The notes below the pieces were generated by a model. The model ran no database searches. It was not told the origin of the DNA and saw only the letters and a list, made by a program, of their open reading frames with translations. Positions 35,244 to 44,185 of a stretch of 64,000 bases of DNA are shown one piece after another; positions within the stretch are counted from its first letter, which is position 1, and each line of letters begins with the position of its first letter. This DNA is from Methylothermaceae bacteria B42 (lineage in GTDB: Bacteria > Pseudomonadota > Gammaproteobacteria > Methylococcales > Methylothermaceae): the NCBI GenBank assembly GCA_001566965.1, contig LSNW01000014.1, positions 62,001-126,000 on the forward strand, read 5' to 3'. The translations under genes and the position numbers were made by a program.

Positions 35244-36185
35244 ATGAAAACTAAAAAAATATTTTTAGCGGTGGGCGCCGTATTGGCCTTGGCTGGGGCA
35301 AGCGCACACGCAACGACAGTGCTTTTCGATCATGACCAAAATGGCGCCTTTTCCCAGGCCAGCGGGTTTGATTGGTTTCCAGGCAATGCTTTGTCCGTAG
35401 ATTCCTTGACAGATGGCCAATTGAATGTTGGCGATGTCTTTACCACCTATTATCAGGCGGAGCTGGGTTCTTTTTCCGGAGCTGGGAATACTAGTTTACC
35501 TGTTGGTAACGCTGGACCCTACGAATATACCGGAATTGCGGTAATCCAGGAAGAGGTGACTTTCGTCGCAGACACCAATGGCGATGGCGTTCAGGATTTG
35601 GTGAAATTTAAGCATGTGGGTGGTACCTTTAAGATGTATTATGATGATCTTGGCGGTACCACTAATGCTGATGGTATCACCGGCAATACCGGGCTGGGAT
35701 ACGATGATGGGCAGTTGATTTTGACAGCTAATGTTACTCTGGGCGGTGCAAACTTTACCTTGGCTGACCCACTCAATACCGACCTGCTGGATAAATTTGG
35801 CGCCGATGATCTTGGCGGGATTCAAACGGTGGTGGGGAATGGAAATACCAACGTCGAAGGGCCTGTCACCTTTGTTGATTCTAATTTCCTCAAGGGCATA
35901 AATCCTGGAGAAAGTATTGTAAAGCTGTTTTGGGACAGTACTTTAGCGGCCCCATTTGACAGTATTAATCCCGAGACGAGCATTGTAGGACAGACTCCTA
36001 ACTATGGTCCTGATAATCTAAATGGACCATCCGTTGGGGCTCAAGGGAATGAAGACTTCCATTTTGAAGCTGATGGCAACATGAGTGTGGAAACTAAAAC
36101 AACGGTTCCTGAGCCGGCAAGTTTGGCGTTGGTGTCACTTGGCTTGCTTGGGATGGGCGCGGTTTCCCGAAAGAAGAAAGCTTAA
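35244..36185 (+). CDS. PEP-CTERM sorting domain protein, PepA-like
   Basis: A 313-residue exported protein. Residues 1-24 are a signal peptide ending SAHA; the C-terminus has the PEP-CTERM tripartite signal: VPEP at 288-291, a hydrophobic stretch LALVSLGLLGMGAV and the basic end SRKKKA. The mature part is rich in Gly, Asp and Asn and includes DTNGDGVQDLV, a calcium-binding-like loop. The opening FDHDQNGAF followed by PGNAL and TTYYQA resembles the flocculation-associated PepA proteins; this is a moderate-confidence recognition. It should be cut by an exosortase (not in the window) and released to the matrix. A strong AAGGAG site lies 8 bases before the ATG, and a hairpin terminator follows. 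Confidence 0.9.
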   Translation: MKTKKIFLAVGAVLALAGASAHATTVLFDHDQNGAFSQASGFDWFPGNALSVDSLTDGQLNVGDVFTTYYQAELGSFSGAGNTSLPVGNAGPYEYTGIAVIQEEVTFVADTNGDGVQDLVKFKHVGGTFKMYYDDLGGTTNADGITGNTGLGYDDGQLILTANVTLGGANFTLADPLNTDLLDKFGADDLGGIQTVVGNGNTNVEGPVTFVDSNFLKGINPGESIVKLFWDSTLAAPFDSINPETSIVGQTPNYGPDNLNGPSVGAQGNEDFHFEADGNMSVETKTTVPEPASLALVSLGLLGMGAVSRKKKA

Positions 36186-36210
36186 TAAGCTTAAGCTAAA
36201 GAGCAATTAT

Positions 36211-36243
36211 AAAAAGCCCCGCGTTTGCCGCGGGGCTTTTTTA
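36211..36243. terminator. Intrinsic terminator after the PEP-CTERM gene
   Basis: GCCCCGCG pairs with CGCGGGGC around a short TTTGC loop, preceded by five A and followed by six T. The stem is GC-rich and the A and T tracts make it usable on both strands. It can end both the PEP-CTERM transcript and the convergent methyltransferase transcript, whose stop is at 36264. Confidence 0.93.
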
Positions 36244-36263
36244 CGATTGTCTGACTTTACGTC

Positions 36264-36866
36264 CTAAAACTTAATGGCTACGCCATAGATAAAATCTCCG
36301 CCATATTTTTCCACCAGGCCGCCAGGCAATGAGAACCCTTGTTTTTCGAGTTCTTCTGCAAAGTCCTGGGCACTGAACCGGTTTTCTTCCGGATGAACGA
36401 AGAAAACACGGTAAAACCATTTATTCAAGGCATGGGTGGTCACATCCTGAAAATAAAATTTCCCCCCGGGCTTTAGCACCCGATGGATTTCTTTGAGCGC
36501 ATTCTGCCAATTGGGAACATGATGAAGAATGGCGAAATTGAAGCAGGCATTGAATGTTTCATCGGGCTTGCTGATTTGGGTTACGTCACCTACTTCGATT
36601 TGGAGCTTTTCTTTTGGGTAATGGGCCAATCGCTTTTGCGCTCTGGCCACCATGTCAGGATCCAGGTCTATGGAATAAACGTATTTTGCCCGGAATCTTT
36701 CCAGGATTTCGCGCGTACCGACACCTTGTCCACAACCAACTTCCAAGGCTGCCCCCCCTTCGATTTTTCCGCCCAGTTTTTCCAATAGGGGAGCTTCATA
36801 CCAGCGCTGAAAGGCTGTGCGAATGGGGGAGTTCATTGCCAGTTTTTCAAAGGTATTCATTTTCAT
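36264..36866 (-). CDS. Class I SAM-dependent methyltransferase
   Basis: A 200-residue cytosolic methyltransferase of the Methyltransf_11 type. Motif I is ALEVGCGQGVGT near residue 40, an acidic end of strand 2 follows in YSIDLDPD, and the PGGKFYFQDVT block forms motif III. Substrate unknown. The gene is the last of the minus-strand cluster and is separated by 80 bases from the Zn-ribbon methyltransferase. Its ATG follows a weak ribosome site; the third residue is also Met, so the start could be two codons later. The context suggests tailoring of a small molecule or lipid. Confidence 0.82.
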   Translation of the reverse strand: MKMNTFEKLAMNSPIRTAFQRWYEAPLLEKLGGKIEGGAALEVGCGQGVGTREILERFRAKYVYSIDLDPDMVARAQKRLAHYPKEKLQIEVGDVTQISKPDETFNACFNFAILHHVPNWQNALKEIHRVLKPGGKFYFQDVTTHALNKWFYRVFFVHPEENRFSAQDFAEELEKQGFSLPGGLVEKYGGDFIYGVAIKF

Positions 36867-36946
36867 GGCTAACCCTCTTAATTTAATTAATACCGCATAG
36901 GTGATAGATGCAGGGAGTTTAATTTCTATTTTTCAACATTATTGGA

Positions 36947-37846
36947 CTAGGCTTGATGGCGCCAAACTGCCGCCGGTTCATAGGCGGATGGGAAAAAATA
37001 ACCAAAAAAGGCCCAAAACCAGAGTATCGGGCGTTTGGCCATGATTTTTCCAGCATCCGGCTTCAATGCCATGTTCATGTTATGACCAAGGGCGCGGTTA
37101 AATTCATCCAGAAACCGGTAATTACTGAAGGGTACGAGACGATCCATGTAGGAACGCCGCCAGCAAGCCAGTGGTTCCAGGCCGAGTTCCTCTCCCAATT
37201 TCATCAGACCGGCCTGGGTGAGGACTACCCGATGGTATGGCTGGTGCAGGCGCATGATATGTTTTTCCAGATCAGCCATGTTTTCCACCCCTTCCGAATC
37301 TGCGGTGCCCACATAGAGCAGCCCCCCAGGGTTAACCAGGCTAAGGGCGTCTTTCATCATGGCGCGGGGATCGTCCACGTGTTCAATCACATCGTTGGCA
37401 ATCACGCAATCGAAAGTGCCGTTTGGCCTTTCTTTCCAGCCAGGCACGTAAGGATCCCATCCTGCCACGTTTTTGTATTCTTGCTGTTTTAAAAATTTCA
37501 CCATTACGCCATTGCCACAGCCATAGTCCAAAATCCGATCGGTTTTTTTGAGCCCGGCCTTTTGCAGGCGCTTGAGCAGGTTTTTCAGGGTGCCTCGGGC
37601 GAAAATATCTAGTTTCCGCTCATTCAACGGATAGCGGGAATAAATTTCATTGTAATCCACCGGTTTCAGGCTGTGGATGGCCTGGCAGCCTGGGCACTTC
37701 CACAGGGGAAATTGCTCTTCCAGGTAGCCTTCAATATTGCCCCGGACCTGGCCAAAGTTATCTGGTTGACTGGGGTTGATAGGTTCATTGCACAAGCTGC
37801 AATGAGTATAGGCGGGGTTGTCAGGCATCATGGTGTTGTTTCTCAT
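36947..37846 (-). CDS. SAM-dependent methyltransferase with N-terminal zinc ribbon
   Basis: A 299-residue protein. Residues 16-54 form a zinc-ribbon-like knuckle with two CxxC pairs (C16/C19 and C51/C54), followed by a class I methyltransferase domain with motif I ILDYGCGNGVMV (105-116) and the acidic NDVIEHVDDP segment. The C-terminal part is hydrophobic (WFWAFFGYFFPSAYEP), perhaps peripherally membrane-attached. This Zn-ribbon plus methyltransferase build is common in polysaccharide and antibiotic tailoring. The ATG overlaps the stop of the oxidoreductase gene by 4 bases (37843-37846), a mark of coupled translation. Confidence 0.83.
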   Translation of the reverse strand: MRNNTMMPDNPAYTHCSLCNEPINPSQPDNFGQVRGNIEGYLEEQFPLWKCPGCQAIHSLKPVDYNEIYSRYPLNERKLDIFARGTLKNLLKRLQKAGLKKTDRILDYGCGNGVMVKFLKQQEYKNVAGWDPYVPGWKERPNGTFDCVIANDVIEHVDDPRAMMKDALSLVNPGGLLYVGTADSEGVENMADLEKHIMRLHQPYHRVVLTQAGLMKLGEELGLEPLACWRRSYMDRLVPFSNYRFLDEFNRALGHNMNMALKPDAGKIMAKRPILWFWAFFGYFFPSAYEPAAVWRHQA

Positions 37847-39435
37847 CGGTTGATAATGTGATCAGCGACGCGCAAGGCATTGGCAGCGATGGTCAGGGCA
37901 GGGTTGATCCCGCCGCTGCTTGGGAAGAAAGAGGCATCGGTAATGTACAGGTTATCCAGTTCATGGGCCTTGTTCCAGCGGTCCAGTACCGATGAGTCCG
38001 GGTCGTCGCCAAACCGGCAAGTGCCGCAGACATGGGCGATACGCTCGTTGTTTTCAGCCTGGTTGAGTCGTTTGACTTTCCATGGTGCAAAGGCAGCTTG
38101 TATGTGTCTGCGAAACAGCCTCAGCCGTTGTTGGTCATATTGACTGAGGCGATAATATAACTCAAGTTTGTCCTGGTGAGGTTCGATCCGGTTATCCGCA
38201 TAGGGTAAATCTTCAAGAATGCCGGCAAAAACTGCCTTGCCTGAAGTCATTATTTGGATGATGGGTTTTAAAAAAGGCTTCATGATGGGGAAGAAGGAGG
38301 AAAGCAAGGGAACTGCGTGACTGATATCTTTATGAAGGCCGTCCAGGAGCATGGGCAAGGGCGGCAGGGTGCCGAAAGATTGCACCGATCCGAGTTTGCC
38401 TTTATCGGTGAGATAAAAGTCATTGAACGCCAGTTGTTTGCGATAGCGCTGAACCGGCCGGGGTAGTTTCACAAGATAGAGATCAATGGCATGGCGCATT
38501 AAATTCCGCCCCACCATGGCGGAGCCGTTGGCCAGTCCTTTCGGCCATTGGCGGCTTATAGAGCGCAGCATCAGGGCGGGCGTGTGCAAAGCGCCGGCGG
38601 CAAAAATAAACAAGTCGCCATCAATCTTGATTTCCTTCCCCTGTTTGATGCATGCAAGCCGATGAATCGTTTGCTGCCCCGCTTCAACGCCGATCACTTC
38701 ACATTCATCCACCAATGCCGCATTGTGTTCCGCCAGAGCTGGAGCCAGACAAACAGAAGCGCTGTCGCGCTTGCCGCTTGTGGCACACAGAAACCCTTGG
38801 CAGTCGCGGCAATTTTCCTTTTCCAGGCAGGCCCCGGGAACCCGGTAGGGATGGAGCCCCTTGGATTTTAAATGAGTGGCAATCATTTGATTGGCAGTAT
38901 CCAGGGGTGGGTAGTCAGCCAGCGGATCAAGGTGGCCAGCCCGTAACGGATCGGTGGTGCCATAAACTTGATAAAGCCTTTCCGCGGCCACATACCAAGA
39001 CCGCATTTCTTCATAGGAGATGGGCCAGGTTGGTGGCAATGTGGATGCATTTTTGCTGTTATGGTGCTTGCCTGGCTCGAAGTCTTCGGGAAAAAACCGT
39101 TCCAGTGCGGCGCCGTACAAACTGCTGGAACCACCGCTGCCCATGCCAATGAATGGAATAAAGGTTTTCTCCAGGCGCATGCTTCGATCATGCAGGGGGG
39201 ATGTCCACCGCCCGGTTTCAGGTAGAATGTCTGATAATGGAGTGTCTTTTTCGGATGCGATCATCTCGGCATACGCTCCGGCAAGCCTGTCATTTGCCAA
39301 CAGGTTTTTACCGCGTTCGAGAAACAATACGGACCGTCCTTTTTGCGCCAGAGCATAACCCACTGTCGCGCCTCCCATGCCAGAGCCAACGATGACCACA
39401 TCCCAGTGTTTGCGGGCAGCCGTGTCAAGATCCAT
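37843..39435 (-). CDS. GMC-family FAD-dependent oxidoreductase
   Basis: A 530-residue flavoprotein. The dinucleotide-binding motif VVIVGSGMGGATVGYALA is at the N-terminus, and the GMC C-terminal signature appears as HVCGTCRFG then DASFFPSSGGINPALTIAANA. Cysteine pairs (NCRDCQGFLC) occur mid-protein. Members oxidise alcohols or sterol-like substrates; many accessory-cluster homologues act on lipid or carbohydrate alcohols. It overlaps the ThiF-nitroreductase gene by 11 bases and the zinc-ribbon methyltransferase by 4, so the three are co-translated. Substrate unknown. Confidence 0.87.
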   Translation of the reverse strand: MDLDTAARKHWDVVIVGSGMGGATVGYALAQKGRSVLFLERGKNLLANDRLAGAYAEMIASEKDTPLSDILPETGRWTSPLHDRSMRLEKTFIPFIGMGSGGSSSLYGAALERFFPEDFEPGKHHNSKNASTLPPTWPISYEEMRSWYVAAERLYQVYGTTDPLRAGHLDPLADYPPLDTANQMIATHLKSKGLHPYRVPGACLEKENCRDCQGFLCATSGKRDSASVCLAPALAEHNAALVDECEVIGVEAGQQTIHRLACIKQGKEIKIDGDLFIFAAGALHTPALMLRSISRQWPKGLANGSAMVGRNLMRHAIDLYLVKLPRPVQRYRKQLAFNDFYLTDKGKLGSVQSFGTLPPLPMLLDGLHKDISHAVPLLSSFFPIMKPFLKPIIQIMTSGKAVFAGILEDLPYADNRIEPHQDKLELYYRLSQYDQQRLRLFRRHIQAAFAPWKVKRLNQAENNERIAHVCGTCRFGDDPDSSVLDRWNKAHELDNLYITDASFFPSSGGINPALTIAANALRVADHIINR

Positions 39436-41395
39436 TGGTTTGAGATATTAATGCGGGAAGGGGAAATCTCAATGACCGGGCGGCAGCCTGTCTTGCCTGG
39501 CCTGTGCGCCCGGCGAAAACGATTTTCTCCGGTGTTTGATACAGCCGGGAAAATTGTTTTGCGAGACGCACCGCCTCTTGTTGCACGGATTCTGTATGAG
39601 TGAATTGCTTTCCCTTACGAACGTAACCAGAAAAAATTACAGGTGTCATCTCCGGTTGCAACTGCAATCCCAGTGAGGTGGCTGTCAACCAGAATCGCTG
39701 CAGGGCCCGTCCGGCCTTGAAATAATCCTCAATCGTTTCGGGTGCTTTGTCCGCTACGAGTGCAAAATGGGCGGCGCACAAGATGCCGGGCAGCAGATCC
39801 AGTTGAATTCTGGGAATCCAGGTTCCGGCCAGCCAGCGGTTCATGAATTTTACCCGGTCCCAGCTTTGCATTGCCCAATGCATGAGCTTCAAGGCAAGCG
39901 GATCCAGGCCCACCGCTTGATCGGGGATTTTATCTATGCTGTAGCGCGCATTCCACTCAATAATGCGTTTGTGGACTTCATAGGCCTCGGGCATGGTCAG
40001 GCGTAGCTTGGCGTTGTCAAACATCAATTTGGCTGCCTGCCAGCGTTTTTTCCAGCCTTCAAGCCAAAGGACTTGATAGTTCGCCCCAATGGATTGTTCC
40101 AGAGCTTTTTTCTCCCGTGGCGTCAGGGGTCGGGTTTTGAATGGGCGGCGGTTGACAGTGCGCTCAGGAAGATAGGGAAATAAAGGATCTGGCTTGATAT
40201 CCGGATTTTCTTTCAGGAAAACATCAATAATGGGATGGGTTTCTGGAGATTCCTTGCGCAAATTGAACTCAGCTTCCAGCCCGAATTGGCTGGCGGCGAT
40301 GGCAATGCTTTCCAATAAGGCGCCGATGGCCAGTTGACTGGCCCGGCCTTCCAGATCGTACACGCACCAGTCCCGGGTGTCGTGTCCATGGATGACAATA
40401 TGATGGTCATTCACCATCTCGAATTGCCATGGCTGAGTATTATCTCCCGAAGGGGCCCAGCGAGCGGCATCAAAAATCTGTTCAGTGATTGTCCGAGGCG
40501 GTTTTTCAGAGGGTTCGTCAATATTTTTTACACTCATAAATTGTTTCCGGGCAATGGTCAGAGCCAGTTTCTGGATCGGGTTGCGGTTACCGCCTGGACG
40601 CCAGGTTGTCACCATTGTATTGCGGTAAGCATCGAACTGTAATCCCCAAGGCGCGGATTTAACCGTACCACGATTAAGAAGAATCTTTAGCGCTTCTGTG
40701 GCGGTAACGCCCGCGCACAGTTCGCAAGCCATGGGAGTCGAAGGTCCTTTGTGTTGCCCAAGCTTGACGGCAGTAGGGTCGACGAGATAGCCTGATTGTA
40801 GCATCCGTGGCGATAATCCCAGTAAAAAACGAATGATTTGTTCGTCTTCGGGTTGGCCTTCCAGTTGAAAGTACTCTTCAAAGGTCATTTTTCCGGGCAA
40901 AAAGTTCAATAGCGCCGTTCCCATGCCGAGGGGCGCGGCTGTCACTGCCGGGATGCCTACATTGGCGCAGTAGGCAAAGACCATTCGGCGGGTGTCAAAG
41001 GCAAAAAAGTCCAGGCCATCTACGTATAAGTCAACATTCGTAAAAAAATCTGACAAATTTTCTTTATGGACACCGTCGGGAAAGGTTTTGATATCCAGTT
41101 CGGGATTAATGTCACGAGCCATTTCGGCCAGTACATCCACTTTTGGTTGTCCCAAATGGCTGACTGAAGCCCCTGCTTGACGGTTGAAGTTCGCCAGCTC
41201 AAACACATCAAAGTCAGCAATATGAAAGGCGCCTATGCCCAATCGGGTTAAGGTCAAAAGGTGACTGCCGCCCACGCCACCCATCCCGGCAATGGCAATC
41301 CGTTTGTTTTTGAGGATTAATTGCTCATTTTTTGTCAGCCAGCCGATATTGCGAGAAAAGGCTAACCGATAGTCGAAGTCTGTGATGGTGTTCAT
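39425..41395 (-). CDS. ThiF-type E1-like adenylyltransferase fused to nitroreductase
   Basis: A 656-residue two-domain protein. Residues 1-280 are an E1-like ThiF/MoeB domain: nucleotide motif IAIAGMGGVGGS (34-45), then the ADFDVFELANFNRQ segment (60-73) with the acid and Arg used in adenylation, and a cysteine element CELCAGVTATEALKIL near 225-240. Residues from about 300 to 620 form an FMN-dependent nitroreductase domain (WAPSGDNTQPWQF near 330). Fusions of this type are known in genomes near acyltransferases of the exosortase system and are thought to work in peptide or small-molecule activation, but no reaction is established. It is first in a minus-strand operon with the GMC enzyme and two methyltransferases. 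Confidence 0.87.
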   Translation of the reverse strand: MNTITDFDYRLAFSRNIGWLTKNEQLILKNKRIAIAGMGGVGGSHLLTLTRLGIGAFHIADFDVFELANFNRQAGASVSHLGQPKVDVLAEMARDINPELDIKTFPDGVHKENLSDFFTNVDLYVDGLDFFAFDTRRMVFAYCANVGIPAVTAAPLGMGTALLNFLPGKMTFEEYFQLEGQPEDEQIIRFLLGLSPRMLQSGYLVDPTAVKLGQHKGPSTPMACELCAGVTATEALKILLNRGTVKSAPWGLQFDAYRNTMVTTWRPGGNRNPIQKLALTIARKQFMSVKNIDEPSEKPPRTITEQIFDAARWAPSGDNTQPWQFEMVNDHHIVIHGHDTRDWCVYDLEGRASQLAIGALLESIAIAASQFGLEAEFNLRKESPETHPIIDVFLKENPDIKPDPLFPYLPERTVNRRPFKTRPLTPREKKALEQSIGANYQVLWLEGWKKRWQAAKLMFDNAKLRLTMPEAYEVHKRIIEWNARYSIDKIPDQAVGLDPLALKLMHWAMQSWDRVKFMNRWLAGTWIPRIQLDLLPGILCAAHFALVADKAPETIEDYFKAGRALQRFWLTATSLGLQLQPEMTPVIFSGYVRKGKQFTHTESVQQEAVRLAKQFSRLYQTPEKIVFAGRTGQARQAAARSLRFPLPALISQTNGS

Positions 41396-41479
41396 AGTTG
41401 GGCTTTATTAGCTTGTCCTACAATAAATATAGCTGGATGGGATATCCATGAGTTAAACATCATGTTGGGATAGCAAGAT

Positions 41480-42268
41480 ATGATTACAGAATTGGGACAA
41501 AGGGAAAAATTGGTACGTAAAGAAGATAGTTTACGGGAACAATTTTATAAATTTTTTAAAATTCTGCCTGCAAATACCGAGCCCCTATTACGTGAGGTAT
41601 ACCACCTCCGGTTTCAAGTCTATTGCTTGGAAACCGGCTTTGAGAGCAAAGAGGATTGCCAATATATTATAGAAAATGGACAGGAGATTTGGCTCGAGAA
41701 AGATAAATATGATAGGCGGGCAGTTCATTATTTGGTCCAGCATCGCAGAACGGGCCTTTATGCGGCGACTGTTCGTTTGGTGCTGCCGGATCACCGAAAT
41801 ATTAATATACCTTTCCCAATCGAAAACCATTGTAATCTCGAATTTCCGGTAAAAAATCCTAAAATTCGAAGGCATCTAGCTGAAATCTCCCGTTTTGCAG
41901 TATCGAGAGAATTTAAAAAGCGTCAGGGGGAAAAGGGGACATTGGCGGGCATTTCTGATTCTACAGAAGTTTACTTAGAGCCCGAGGAGCGAAGGATTTT
42001 ACCCCATATGGCAGTGGGATTATTCGCGGCTATCGGGAAAATGAGTTGTGAAAATGATATTACTCATTGGTATGCGGTGATGGAGCCAGCATTATTACGA
42101 TTGTTACGCTTGTTCGGTATTCGATTTATTCCCATCGGCGACGATGTGGATTATCACGGCCTGCGTCGTCCGTGCCTGGCTGAATTTAGTAAAGTGTTAG
42201 CGAGTATAAGAAACGTAAATCCTGATGTGTGGGACTTTGTAACCGATAATGGCAAATATGTTAAATAA
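41480..42268 (+). CDS. PEP-CTERM/exosortase system-associated acyltransferase
   Basis: A 262-residue LuxI-like acyltransferase of the exosortase-associated family (PEP-CTERM acyltransferase). The recognisable core is LREVYHLRFQVYCLETGFE near residue 38, then YAATVRLVL near 95, and ISRFAVSREFK near 140; these correspond to the acyl-ACP and acceptor-binding region of the autoinducer synthase fold. It should transfer a fatty acyl chain from ACP to an amino acid or similar acceptor. It is divergent from the ThiF-nitroreductase gene with 84 bases between, so the two may share a control region. The downstream algZ gene follows after 24 bases in the same direction. Confidence 0.85.
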   Translation: MITELGQREKLVRKEDSLREQFYKFFKILPANTEPLLREVYHLRFQVYCLETGFESKEDCQYIIENGQEIWLEKDKYDRRAVHYLVQHRRTGLYAATVRLVLPDHRNINIPFPIENHCNLEFPVKNPKIRRHLAEISRFAVSREFKKRQGEKGTLAGISDSTEVYLEPEERRILPHMAVGLFAAIGKMSCENDITHWYAVMEPALLRLLRLFGIRFIPIGDDVDYHGLRRPCLAEFSKVLASIRNVNPDVWDFVTDNGKYVK

Positions 42269-42292
42269 TGATTGGATTTCTCTGTGTGAAAA

Positions 42293-43300
42293 ATGAACCC
42301 ATTCCTCCCCAATTTCTGCGACGTCCGTATATTACTGCTGGTGGTGCTGGGCTCGATTTTCCTGGCGTTGCTGATGACCTTGGTAAGCGGGGTTGAAGAA
42401 AGCTTTGGCGCTGAGTTGGGTCTTCGGGGGATATTTATTGCCTGGGTGGCTTTGCTTAGTGCGTTTTTTTTGTGTTTTTTTCGTCGGTTAATCAGCAAGT
42501 TTCAGGTTTTTGTCCAGGCGATTTATGTGGTTCTCTTGATTACGGGAGTCACTGTCTTTTTAACCTGGGTGGCTTTTGAGCTGCTTTCTGTTAATGCTAT
42601 TCAAGGTCATTCTCCCTATCTGCGTCATTTCAGTATCGCCCTGTTGATCAGTTTGGCGCTGTTGCACTATTTTCATCTTCAGTACCAATGGCGCCAGCAA
42701 GTGCAAGCGGAAGCCGAGGCGCGGTTGCAGGCGTTGCAGGCCAGAATGCGTCCGCATTTTCTTTTCAATAGTCTAAATTCCATCGCCGAGCTTATTGCCA
42801 CGGATACCGTGGCGGCTGAAGACCGGATTGCGGATTTGGCGGAATCTTTGCGCGCCGCCATGCGGCTGGATAGTCAAAAATTAGTGCCATTGGCGCAAGA
42901 ACTGGATTTGACGCGGCATTACCTGGCGCTTGAGCAGGCCCGGTTAGGAGAAAGGTTGCAAATCCGCTGGAAAATAGAACTTGCTTTGAAAGAGACGCAG
43001 GTTCCGCCCTTTTGCTTGCAACCTTTGGTGGAAAATGCTGTTTACTATGGCGTGGAACCTTCTTCTGATGGGGGACAGGTGGAAATTTCCGCCATTGAAC
43101 AAAAAGGCTATATAGTATTAAGCGTCAGGAATACGATTCCAAAATCCGTTACTAGAAAGCGCAAAGGAAATCATATCGCCTTGCAAAATATCAAGGCCAG
43201 ATTATCTGCAAGTTTCAAGCAGCAAGCCAGCTTATGGATAAGCACGGCAGAGGGCTGGTATCAAGTTCGGATGCGCATACCGCTAAACCCCATCAACTGA
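42293..43300 (+). CDS. algZ: LytS/AlgZ-type sensor histidine kinase
   Basis: A 335-residue inner-membrane histidine kinase with four or more N-terminal transmembrane segments (to about residue 130) and a His_kinase domain. The phospho-acceptor is H155 in RMRPHFLFNSLNS, and an N-box (CLQPLVENAVYYGV) follows near residue 245. The G-box region is degenerate, as in the AlgZ/FimS group. The adjacent AlgR-type regulator and hemC copy the Pseudomonas order algZ-algR-hemC, which supports the name, although 80 bases separate it from the regulator. In Pseudomonas this pair controls alginate and type IV pili. Confidence 0.85.
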   Translation: MNPFLPNFCDVRILLLVVLGSIFLALLMTLVSGVEESFGAELGLRGIFIAWVALLSAFFLCFFRRLISKFQVFVQAIYVVLLITGVTVFLTWVAFELLSVNAIQGHSPYLRHFSIALLISLALLHYFHLQYQWRQQVQAEAEARLQALQARMRPHFLFNSLNSIAELIATDTVAAEDRIADLAESLRAAMRLDSQKLVPLAQELDLTRHYLALEQARLGERLQIRWKIELALKETQVPPFCLQPLVENAVYYGVEPSSDGGQVEISAIEQKGYIVLSVRNTIPKSVTRKRKGNHIALQNIKARLSASFKQQASLWISTAEGWYQVRMRIPLNPIN

Positions 43301-43380
43301 ATTCTTTGAACGGGATCACATAGCAACTTAAACCTAAAGGCTATGCTTATTAGCATGGTTTGTTTGGCTGCTGTAATCTC

Positions 43381-44124
43381 ATGAATCTTGTCGTTACCGA
43401 TGATGAAGTGCCTGCCCGTGAGCGCCTTTGCCGTCTGGTCAAAGAAGTAGCGCCTGAATGGCAAGTGGTGGCCAAGTTTGGCAACGGCCTGGATGTGGTT
43501 GAATATTGCTGTGCCAATCCGGTGGACCTGGTATTGCTGGATATTTGCATGCCGGTCATGGATGGTTTGGATACGGCCCAAAAACTAATTCAACTGCCAG
43601 TGCCGCCAGCGATCGTATTTGTGACGGCTTTTGAAGATCACGCTTTGCAGGCGTTTGAGGCTCAGGCCGTGGATTATCTGCTCAAACCCGTCCGTAAGCA
43701 GCGTTTGGCGGCTACCTTGAAACGGGCGCAGGTCTGGATAACTGCTAGCAGGCAAGGCGGTTTCCCAGCGGGTAATCACCACCGTCACGTCTGCGTCAGG
43801 CACCAGGGGGGGCAGGAATTAATTCCTGTAGAGACGATTCGCTATTTCCGTGCCGATCAAAAATACGTGGTGGCGCGCACGGAAAATCGGGAAGTCTTAC
43901 TCGACGAGTCCCTAAAATCCCTGGAGGCTACCTTTGCCAATGCTTTTATTCGAGTTCATCGCAGCGCGTTGGTGGCTTCTGCCTATATAAAAGGTGTGCA
44001 TCGCGATGCCCAAGGCAGATATTGGGTCACTTTGGATGGGGTGTCGGAAAAGGTGGAAGTCAGCCGCCGTCATGTCAGCTTGGTAAAACGCTATCTCCAA
44101 AGCAACGCTGTAGTTACTGCATAA
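43381..44124 (+). CDS. algR: LytTR-family response regulator (AlgR-like)
   Basis: A 247-residue regulator with a receiver domain (phospho-acceptor D54, acidic D7/D8, T82, K102) and a C-terminal LytTR DNA-binding domain (about residues 140-245, IRYFRADQKYVV and FIRVHRSALVAS). Start at the ATG at 43381 (MNLVVTDDEVPARER); an in-frame TTG 21 bases upstream is unlikely. No strong ribosome site is visible. It pairs with the AlgZ-like kinase and lies 99 bases before hemC. Confidence 0.88.
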   Translation: MNLVVTDDEVPARERLCRLVKEVAPEWQVVAKFGNGLDVVEYCCANPVDLVLLDICMPVMDGLDTAQKLIQLPVPPAIVFVTAFEDHALQAFEAQAVDYLLKPVRKQRLAATLKRAQVWITASRQGGFPAGNHHRHVCVRHQGGQELIPVETIRYFRADQKYVVARTENREVLLDESLKSLEATFANAFIRVHRSALVASAYIKGVHRDAQGRYWVTLDGVSEKVEVSRRHVSLVKRYLQSNAVVTA

Positions 44125-44185
44125 GCCGTATTGACGGCAGTGCTTTCAGGCAGTCTCTTCTAAGAAAAAATCCCGTCAGCATTTT

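Noticed and set aside
35066-35254. A 62-codon plus-strand frame between the glycosyltransferase and the PEP-CTERM gene
   Set aside because: It runs across the sigma-54 promoter and the ribosome site of the PEP-CTERM gene and has no family signature.
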